NCBI GenBank assembly: GCA_002343825.1
Contig: DDSL01000124.1
Coordinates: 1-36,301 of the forward strand
DNA from: Chthonomonas sp. UBA2391
GTDB taxonomy: Bacteria > Armatimonadota > Fimbriimonadia > Fimbriimonadales > Fimbriimonadaceae
Direction: 5' to 3'
Length of the DNA: 36,301 nucleotides
Made by a program: the position numbers and the translations under genes. Below, piece after piece: positions 22,766 through 28,667 of the stretch. The notes below the pieces were generated by a model, which saw only the letters and a program-made list of their open reading frames with translations, searched no databases and was not told where the DNA came from. Positions within the stretch are counted from its first letter, which is position 1. The number at the start of each line of letters is the position of its first letter.

Positions 22766-22879
22766 ATGAGTGGTACCCTCCGGCCCCTGATCCTGCTGAT
22801 GGATAACCCCTGCGAAAGGGAGAAAGCTTCGACCATGGAAGCGAGTCCGAAAAGGAACCTCCTGGCCTCTTGGAAATGA
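22766..22879 (+). CDS. Possible 37-residue leader ORF coupled to LRR gene
   Basis: ATG at 22766 opens a 37-codon frame (MSGTLRPLILLMDNPCEREK onward, ending LLASWK) whose TGA (22877-22879) overlaps the ATG of the LRR gene at 22876 in ATGA fashion. A -10-like box lies 7 nt upstream. The LRR start has no well-placed ribosome site of its own, so coupling is plausible. It could also be non-coding leader. Confidence 0.3.
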   Translation: MSGTLRPLILLMDNPCEREKASTMEASPKRNLLASWK

Positions 22880-23799
22880 TGGATCGCGCTTCCGACATCG
22901 CCCTGCCCATGAACCTCGCCCATGCGGTCAGGAAGGCGCTTGATCTGTCCGAAGACGAGCCGCTCACCAGAGAGCTACTCGCCCAAGTCGAATTGTTCGA
23001 GGAGGGAGACGAGTTCGAAGGAGAGGATCTTCGTGCCTTGTCGCAGTTGCCAAGGCTCAGAATGCTCGATCTGAGCGGCAATACTAGGTCAAACGGAGCA
23101 GATCTGGCACACCTTGCCAAGATCACCTCACTGACATACCTTTCTCTAGCCCACGTCGGCGTCGACGACTCCGCTTTGGCTCACCTTGCAAACTTAACTT
23201 CGCTCGTTCAGCTGAATCTCGACTACACACAAGTCCGGGATCCTGGTTTATCTCACCTGAGGGGGCTAACCTCACTAAAGTCCATAAATCTAGGTAGCAC
23301 CCAAGTCCGTGGCCGAGGTTTGGCTCACTTGTCGGGGCTGACTTCGCTGGAAAGATTAACTCTCTCCTTCGCCCCGGTTGAGGACGATGGCCTGGCTCAC
23401 CTTTCGAATCTGACTTCTCTTTTGGAGTTGAGGCTAGCAGCCACAAAGGTCGGGGATGCTGGCCTAGCCCACCTATCGGGGCTGACTACTTTGGAAACGT
23501 TGTGCCTGTTCGAGACCCAAACAGGTAACGCGGGCCTGGCTCACCTTGCGGGTCTCACCTCCTTGAATTGGCTGGATCTGAGGTATACGCGAGTCGAGGA
23601 CGATGGTCTGATTCACCTCGCTGGCCTGCCCTTACTCAAAACTTTGGACCTGGAGCGGACCCAAGTCGGGAACACGGGTCTGGCTCACCTCGTGGGCCTG
23701 AATACGCTGAGAGTTGTTTTTTTGCAGAACACTCGCGTTACACCAGAGGGACGCGATTGGCTCCAAGAGTGCTTACCCAACTGTCGGATCGTATATTAA
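22876..23799 (+). CDS. Leucine-rich-repeat protein
   Basis: This encodes 307 residues from the ATG at 22876; ATG 22879 or TTG 22870 are alternatives. After an N-terminal helical segment of about 60 residues come roughly ten leucine-rich repeats of 24 residues with the pattern LxxLxLxxTxVxDxGLAHLxGLTS, followed by a C-terminal cap with TPEGRDWLQECLPNCRIVY. This regular GLAHL-type LRR is typical of Planctomycetes and Armatimonadetes cytoplasmic proteins and builds a curved binding surface. No signal peptide, kinase or F-box-like domain is attached. The partner is unknown. Its lower GC and near-identical repeat units suggest expansion by slippage or recombination. Confidence 0.85.
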   Translation: MMDRASDIALPMNLAHAVRKALDLSEDEPLTRELLAQVELFEEGDEFEGEDLRALSQLPRLRMLDLSGNTRSNGADLAHLAKITSLTYLSLAHVGVDDSALAHLANLTSLVQLNLDYTQVRDPGLSHLRGLTSLKSINLGSTQVRGRGLAHLSGLTSLERLTLSFAPVEDDGLAHLSNLTSLLELRLAATKVGDAGLAHLSGLTTLETLCLFETQTGNAGLAHLAGLTSLNWLDLRYTRVEDDGLIHLAGLPLLKTLDLERTQVGNTGLAHLVGLNTLRVVFLQNTRVTPEGRDWLQECLPNCRIVY

Positions 23800-23934
23800 C
23801 CTCTCAGAAGATCAAGAAATCCCCGCCGGAGAACCCCGAGGCCACAGCCATCCGGGGTCCTGCGCAGCTCCCACCGAGTTCCCGCAACCCTAGACCCTCC
23901 ATGAGCCCAGCCTCACCGATGACACTCAATCACG

Positions 23935-24084
23935 TCACATCACCGACCCGTCGAGTACCTGCTGAACCCAGGGGTCGTCCTCGGCTTCGGGGAACCGGGC
24001 CAGCCACCCGTGGATGGCCGCCGCTCGGCTAGGATGCTCCCGTTGCCCCAATCCATGCCCGACTAGAGGCTCAATCCAGTCCCC
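23935..24084 (-). pseudogene. Possible decayed coding remnant in 340-nt gap
   Basis: The gap 23800-24110 holds no intact gene. On the minus strand a 49-codon open stretch without a start reads like real protein (DWIEPLVGHGLGQ, then HGWLARFPEAEDDPWVQQVL) and ends at a TGA. It may be the tail of a degraded gene. The evidence is composition and protein-like appearance only. Confidence 0.2.
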
Positions 24085-24111
24085 TCACGGGCAGACGAAC
24101 AAGTGGGTTAC

Positions 24112-24131
24112 CGGTTGAACCGTCGTATAAT
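24112..24131 (+). promoter_or_regulatory. Promoter and candidate operator of the PIN toxin-antitoxin pair
   Basis: A consensus TATAAT (24126-24131) lies 9 nt before the ATG at 24141, with an AAAGGA ribosome site (24133-24138) between. Three nt upstream is the perfect palindrome CGGTT-G-AACCG (24112-24122), placed where a repressor would block RNA polymerase, as expected for autoregulated antitoxin genes. Confidence 0.5.
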
Positions 24132-24140
24132 CAAAGGATC

Positions 24141-24422
24141 ATGGAAGCGAGCAACGACCGTCAAGCCATCGAAGAGATCCTCGCGCTTTCATCAAAGTTA
24201 CGACCCGAAAGCCATTCAGAGTTGATTCGGGCGCTTCTGCACAAGTGGAAGGAGACGCTCGATCTCTCAAGGCCGGATCTTGAATCAACCGCCTGGCTGA
24301 CTGCGGCCCTTGAACCAGAGAGCAGGTTCCGCAGTGATATCAGCGAGTTCTACGGAGTGCTCCGTCGGGATACGGACGGCCTGGAGTGGCAAAGGTCGAT
24401 CCGAGCGGAGTGGGAAGGTTGA
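24141..24422 (+). CDS. Probable antitoxin of PIN-domain module
   Basis: This encodes 93 residues. It is mostly helical and acidic, with LSSKLRPESHSELIRALLHKW and LDLSRPDLESTAWLTAAL segments. I do not see a ribbon-helix-helix, AbrB or Phd/YefM pattern, so its DNA-binding type is unclear. It is called an antitoxin from position: it is the first gene, it overlaps the PIN toxin by 4 nt, and its promoter carries a palindrome. The C-terminus (LEWQRSIRAEWEG) would be the toxin-binding part in most VapB-like proteins. Confidence 0.65.
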   Translation: MEASNDRQAIEEILALSSKLRPESHSELIRALLHKWKETLDLSRPDLESTAWLTAALEPESRFRSDISEFYGVLRRDTDGLEWQRSIRAEWEG

Positions 24423-24796
24423 CCCTTCTCGACACGAATATCGTCATCTACTACCTTGACGGGACGATCAAGAAAGACCCTTCTCCGGAAGACCCAGCGC
24501 TGAGTGTTATCACCGTCGCGGAACTACTTTCCAAGCAAGGGTTACCTGAAGAAAATGAGCAGAAAATCCAGGAATTGGTTGACAAAGTTCGGGTGATCCC
24601 GGTGGACCAAAAGATCGCCGAGCGGGCGGCGCACCTTCGGAGAATCCGAGGTGTGAAGCTACCTGATGCACTGATCGCCGCAACGGCCATGGAAAACAAT
24701 GCCACTCTTTGGACTCGCGACTCGGAACTCATGAACAAGTTGATCCCCGATGGCCTCCGGGTCTTTTCGCCGAAGCTCACAACTAGTGAGGGCTAA
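24419..24796 (+). CDS. PIN-domain ribonuclease toxin (VapC-like)
   Basis: This encodes 125 residues from a TTG overlapping the upstream stop (TTGA). GTG at 24410 or 24386 are in-frame alternatives. The acidic residues of the PIN active site are visible: Asp in LLDTNIVIYYLDG, Glu in VAELLSKQG, Asp in KLPDALIAATA and Asp in LWTRDSEL. Such enzymes cut RNA, often initiator tRNA or rRNA, with Mg2+ when the antitoxin is lost. Length and motif order fit VapC. The pair sits in an accessory stretch with lower GC. Confidence 0.85.
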   Translation: MTLLDTNIVIYYLDGTIKKDPSPEDPALSVITVAELLSKQGLPEENEQKIQELVDKVRVIPVDQKIAERAAHLRRIRGVKLPDALIAATAMENNATLWTRDSELMNKLIPDGLRVFSPKLTTSEG

Positions 24797-24868
24797 TTGC
24801 GGGACGAGGTAACCAGAGAAACTTAGGTTGATCACCTCAACTTCCGACCCGACGTCCCCTCTTCCCAA

Positions 24869-25753
24869 CTACCCATGGAACCCCTCGGGGACCAGGACTT
24901 GGAGAGCTCCGGCGAGGCTTTGCGCCCGGATCGGGGTGCGCCCACAAACCTCGCCGTCCACGATCACCTTTCGCCGGGGGTCGGTCCGGACCTCTACCCA
25001 AGGCTCATCCAGGCTCAGGACCGCGTCCATCGCCCCTTGCGCTCCGGTCGGAAGGTGCAGCGCAAACCGGAGCATCTCGGCCGGAGGCAGGGGCCGGACC
25101 GCGTAAGCGTGGAGCACGCCCGAAACCAAAGACGCGCCCCGGGTGACCGGGAACGGCCCCGCATGAAACCGCCCATTACCGATCACGATCTGGATCGCCT
25201 CCAGCTTTTCGCGGCCCGCGGGCGAGCGGATCTCCGCCTGAAAAGGTCGTAGCTGCCGATAAGCCTGCGGAAAGGCCCATAGGTACGCCAACCTCCCAAA
25301 GTGGCGCTTGAGAGGCCCGGTCAACTGTTGGGCGACGGCTTCGGTCAGGCCGACCGTGGCCACGTTCAGCATCACCCGGTCCTCGACCCGGGCCACGTCG
25401 ATGGCCGCGCAAACGTCGTGGGCGATCACTTCCACCGCCGCCGGAATCTCCATCGGGATCCCCAGATCCCGCGCAAAGGAGTTCCCCGTCCCCATCGGCA
25501 GCACCCCCATTCGGGCGGGCTTGCCAATCAACTCTCCGGCAATTGCTCCCAGGGTGCCATCCCCGCCCCCGGCCAAGATCGTGACTCGCTCGCTGGAGTA
25601 TCGTCGTGCCTGCTGGATCAGATCTTCGGTGCGCGGCGAAAGCGTCGCCGCCGCGAGCTCAATCCCCTGACGCTCCAGCTCCTGCCGAACCAAGGCATAC
25701 CCCGCCTCCCCGCCCCGCGACCGGGAATTGACGAGCAAAATGTTCATCGCCAT
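24869..25753 (-). CDS. Diacylglycerol/lipid kinase family protein
   Basis: This encodes 294 residues from ATG 25753 (MAMNILLVNSRS); ATG 25747 two codons later is equally possible. The catalytic domain shows the ATP-binding GGGDGTLGAIAGEL and the PMGTGNSFARDLGIP motif of DagK/YegS enzymes. The C-terminal beta-sandwich contains VIGNGRFHAGPF and a final VIVDGE strand. It phosphorylates diacylglycerol or a related lipid on the cytoplasmic face. It starts 13 nt after the Fic stop and is the last gene of the esterase-fic-dagK run. Exact lipid substrate is uncertain. Confidence 0.9.
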   Translation of the reverse strand: MAMNILLVNSRSRGGEAGYALVRQELERQGIELAAATLSPRTEDLIQQARRYSSERVTILAGGGDGTLGAIAGELIGKPARMGVLPMGTGNSFARDLGIPMEIPAAVEVIAHDVCAAIDVARVEDRVMLNVATVGLTEAVAQQLTGPLKRHFGRLAYLWAFPQAYRQLRPFQAEIRSPAGREKLEAIQIVIGNGRFHAGPFPVTRGASLVSGVLHAYAVRPLPPAEMLRFALHLPTGAQGAMDAVLSLDEPWVEVRTDPRRKVIVDGEVCGRTPIRAQSLAGALQVLVPEGFHG

Positions 25754-25766
25754 GGATGAGACGACT

Positions 25767-26663
25767 TTAGGACCGGGGATTCCCCACCCTTTGGGACCAT
25801 TGGTAGGCGACTTCCTGGCGACGAGAGATGAGAAGTACGAGCGGGGCGAGGTCCCCACGATCCGCAAGCTCCAGAGCTTTTAGATAAACCGGCTTCTCAT
25901 CCCGAGGGACGACCATCGGGAACATTCCCCCACGGATCAGAACCAATGAAGCCAGGGCGCGCGCCACCCGGCCGTTCCCATCCTGAAACGGGTGAATCTG
26001 GGTGAATCGATGGTGGAGCCAAGCCGCCTGCACCTCCGGCGCGATTCCCTTTGCCCGGTGCTCCGCGTGGATCTCGATCAGGCGGTCCATCTCCGAGGCC
26101 GTCTGCTCGGGCGGGCAGTAGCGATACTGAACTCCATCTCGCTGCGGATAATTGGGGAGCTGCTTCCATTCCCCTCGCAGGAGCGGAACCTCGAGGCGAT
26201 CCCCGGAGGGTGAGAAGGCCTCGGTCGTCGGCTGGCTGCGGGTCATGGCCGCGTGGAGCTCCTTGATGTAGCTCACGCTAAGGTCACGGTCTTGTTTGAC
26301 GAAGGCAAAGAGACCTTCCAGGGCGGACTTCTGGTCTTCCAACAGAGCCAACACATAGGCCGGGTCTCGGTCGGTGCTACCGTGCACCAGATGGGCCGCT
26401 TGGAACCCCTGTTCGATCAGAGTCATCGTCACGCCTCGCTCAATGTAATAGAGGTTCTCGATGATCCCGGTCTCGATGGCCCACTCACGGGCGAGTTGCT
26501 CCCCGAAGGTCTGGAGAGCCTCGGACCCGGCGAGCATTTCCTGATCCAGGGCCCACTCGGCCCGAATGCGGGCGGATTCGGCGACCGCGAGCTCGATCGG
26601 ATCGACCTCGAAATCGCGGATTCCCGTCTCGGGGTCCCAGACGTCTTGCCAGAACTCGCTCAC
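25767..26663 (-). CDS. Fic-family AMP-transferase, self-inhibited class II type
   Basis: This encodes 298 residues from a GTG that overlaps the esterase stop by 4 nt (GTGA); an upstream ATG at 26804 lies inside the esterase gene and is less likely. The Fic core is HPFQDGNGRVAR (His224 catalytic). Upstream, TGIIEN (residues 65-70) fits the inhibitory motif (S/T)xxxE(G/N), whose Glu blocks ATP binding, so this is a class II enzyme regulated in cis and not a toxin with a separate antitoxin. The flap region (GEWKQLPNYPQRDG) is present. It probably adds AMP to a hydroxyl of a target protein. Operon context with a sialate esterase and a lipid kinase gives no clear target. Confidence 0.9.
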   Translation of the reverse strand: MSEFWQDVWDPETGIRDFEVDPIELAVAESARIRAEWALDQEMLAGSEALQTFGEQLAREWAIETGIIENLYYIERGVTMTLIEQGFQAAHLVHGSTDRDPAYVLALLEDQKSALEGLFAFVKQDRDLSVSYIKELHAAMTRSQPTTEAFSPSGDRLEVPLLRGEWKQLPNYPQRDGVQYRYCPPEQTASEMDRLIEIHAEHRAKGIAPEVQAAWLHHRFTQIHPFQDGNGRVARALASLVLIRGGMFPMVVPRDEKPVYLKALELADRGDLAPLVLLISRRQEVAYQWSQRVGNPRS

Positions 26664-28591
26664 TTCACGCCTTCGCTCGGGAGCGGCCAATCGTCCGTTC
26701 GGAACGGAGTCGCGGGCAAGCCGGCCCGGTTGAAGAGCGATGACGGCGGGTTCTGCGCCCATGCATACCGAACCGCCTTGGGCGAGGGCACCTTTGGAGA
26801 CCAAACCACTACTTCGTCCCCAGCCAAAGCGGCCTCGGCCCAGACGAACTTGCGATCCTCGCCGGCGATGGTGAAGCCACTCAGCCGAGGCCCGCGCTGT
26901 TCCAGACCACCAAAGAGGTGATCAAAACGCAGCCGGACTTCGCCGCCCTCGATCCGCATCGACTTGTAGGTCGGCCCCGAAGAGGCCACCGGCCGCTTGT
27001 ACTCTTGACCGAGAGCCATGAGGGCCAATCGCAACCCGACATCCTGCTTGTTGGCCGGGTGGATATCCCCCGCGTCGCCGATGTCTAGTGTGCTGATGAG
27101 TCCCGCATTCTTGACCTTGAGAGCAGTGGTTCGCTGAGATTCGCGCAGATCCGCCCAGCCACCCTCCTCGGGGTCTTTGGCCGCCGGACCATAGGGGGCC
27201 AGGCTAACGATGTAGAACGGAAAATCTCCGCTCTGGAAGTTCCTACGCCAATCTCCGATCAAGGCCGGGAGGAGCCGTCCATATTGGGCCCCTCGACCGC
27301 CATTGCTCTCGCCCTGGTACCAGATCGCTCCGCGCAAGGTGAATGGTACCAACGGCCGAATCATGCCGTTGTTCAGCACGCTCGGCTGCAACGGATCCCC
27401 GATGATGCTCGGCTCCGGATTCGGGATCGGGCCGTACTTTGCGGTGATTTTTCGTCGCCATTCTCCGGGAAGGTCCACCGCTCCGCCGTCCAGATAGAGC
27501 TTCATGGTTTCGGCGGGACTGCTCAGCCCTCCGCCCCACATGCGGTCGATCATCCGGACCGCGATCACGTTCTTTCCGGGCTTCAAGATCCCCGGTTCTA
27601 GGTTGTAAACGCGCCAGCTCCACCAGCCATCCATCCTGCCCACCACTTGCCCGTTCACCCAGGTGGTGTCTTGGTCGTCGCAATTGCCCAAGCTCAAAAC
27701 GGGCTTGGCGGAGCGTGCTTGTTCTTCGGTGAGTTCGATCGTCTTGCGATACCAATAGATGCCGTTCAGCTCCTGGAACCACTCGGGCACCTGGACCTTT
27801 TCCCAGTCCGATTCGTCTAAGTCTGGGGCTTGGAAGCCTCCTTTCGTCCCCGGGTCATGGGCCGTATACCAGGCATCGTAGGACTCCCAAAATCGCTTCT
27901 CGGTCCCCGCCGGATCCGCCGCATAACCCGCCACGCGCTTGAGGGCGGCATTGAAATCTTCCAACGGCTCCAGCCCTTCTCGGGTGACCCAGGCCTCGGC
28001 CACGGTTCCGCCCCAGCTGCTATCGATCAGCCCGATCGGGACCTTGAGGTCTTGGTGGAGCTTGCGACCAAAGAAATACGCCACCGCGCTGAAGCCGCCC
28101 CAACCCGCCTCGGCAACCGACTTAGGTGTGCAGACCGTCCACTGAAGCTCGGCCTCGCGGGTCGGGCTCGGGAGGGTGACCTTGGGAACTTTCAGCAACC
28201 GAATCTGGGGATGATCGGCGTTCGCCACCTCTTTCGCGCCGTCGCGGACCATGTTCAGGCCCATTTCCATGTTGCTCTGCCCTGAGCAGAGCCACACGTC
28301 GCCGACCAAGACGTCGTCTAGGGTGACGCTCTCCCCGCCCGATCGCACTTGGAGCTTAGCCGCTGGACCGAGGCTCAGAGGCTTGAGGGTCACCAACCAG
28401 TCACCCTTCGAGTCGGTTTTAGCCGAGGCGCGCTGACCCTGGAACTCGACCACAACCTCGGCCCCGGGTGCAGCCTGACCGAAGATCCGGACGGGCCGTT
28501 CTCGCTGGAGAACCATGTGGTCGGTGAAGGGAGACGCAAGCCGAAGCTCGCCTTGCAGCATCGCAGAACCTAGAGCCATCGCCATGAGCAT
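26660..28591 (-). CDS. Secreted sialate O-acetylesterase family protein
   Basis: This encodes 643 residues with a short hydrophobic N-terminus (MLMAMALGSAMLQG) likely to act as signal. SGNH-type catalytic residues: Ser106 in CSGQSNMEM, the IWYQGESN block, and Asp/His in DIGDAGDIHP. Between about 265 and 390 a jelly-roll insert (NGIYWYRKTIELTEEQ, GNCDDQDTTWVNGQ) has the galactose-binding-like fold of this family. It removes O-acetyl groups from sialic acids or from acetylated plant polysaccharides. Downstream Fic and lipid kinase genes are translationally linked. A nonulosonic-acid-type modification would be compatible with the amidotransferase locus elsewhere in the window, but this is inference. 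Confidence 0.9.
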   Translation of the reverse strand: MLMAMALGSAMLQGELRLASPFTDHMVLQRERPVRIFGQAAPGAEVVVEFQGQRASAKTDSKGDWLVTLKPLSLGPAAKLQVRSGGESVTLDDVLVGDVWLCSGQSNMEMGLNMVRDGAKEVANADHPQIRLLKVPKVTLPSPTREAELQWTVCTPKSVAEAGWGGFSAVAYFFGRKLHQDLKVPIGLIDSSWGGTVAEAWVTREGLEPLEDFNAALKRVAGYAADPAGTEKRFWESYDAWYTAHDPGTKGGFQAPDLDESDWEKVQVPEWFQELNGIYWYRKTIELTEEQARSAKPVLSLGNCDDQDTTWVNGQVVGRMDGWWSWRVYNLEPGILKPGKNVIAVRMIDRMWGGGLSSPAETMKLYLDGGAVDLPGEWRRKITAKYGPIPNPEPSIIGDPLQPSVLNNGMIRPLVPFTLRGAIWYQGESNGGRGAQYGRLLPALIGDWRRNFQSGDFPFYIVSLAPYGPAAKDPEEGGWADLRESQRTTALKVKNAGLISTLDIGDAGDIHPANKQDVGLRLALMALGQEYKRPVASSGPTYKSMRIEGGEVRLRFDHLFGGLEQRGPRLSGFTIAGEDRKFVWAEAALAGDEVVVWSPKVPSPKAVRYAWAQNPPSSLFNRAGLPATPFRTDDWPLPSEGVK

Positions 28592-28602
28592 GAGACCTTT
28601 TT

Positions 28603-28608
28603 ATTATA
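28603..28608 (-). promoter_or_regulatory. -10 box of esterase-fic-lipid kinase operon
   Basis: TATAAT on the minus strand lies 11 nt before the ATG at 28591, with AAAGG between as ribosome site. It borders the ATAGG repeat block, so a factor binding the repeats could control this operon. Confidence 0.45.
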
Positions 28609-28659
28609 GGGCCTATGCGGCTAATAGGACCTATCGGTCTTATAGGACTTTTATAGGAC
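28606..28659. repeat. Four ATAGGRC repeats, two forming ATAGG-N-CCTAT palindromes
   Basis: ATAGGGC at 28606 and ATAGGAC at 28624 are each followed by CTAT to make perfect 11-bp palindromes. Half sites ATAGGAC follow at 28642 and 28653. Spacings between copies are 18, 18 and 11 nt. They occupy the whole gap between argS and the esterase gene and are much more AT-rich than the surroundings. Confidence 0.8.
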
Positions 28660-28667
28660 CCCTCTCT

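Noticed and set aside
26664..26804. Upstream ATG for the Fic protein
   Set aside because: The extra 47 residues would be read from inside the esterase gene and lack Fic-family similarity; the GTG overlap at 26663 is the normal coupling arrangement.
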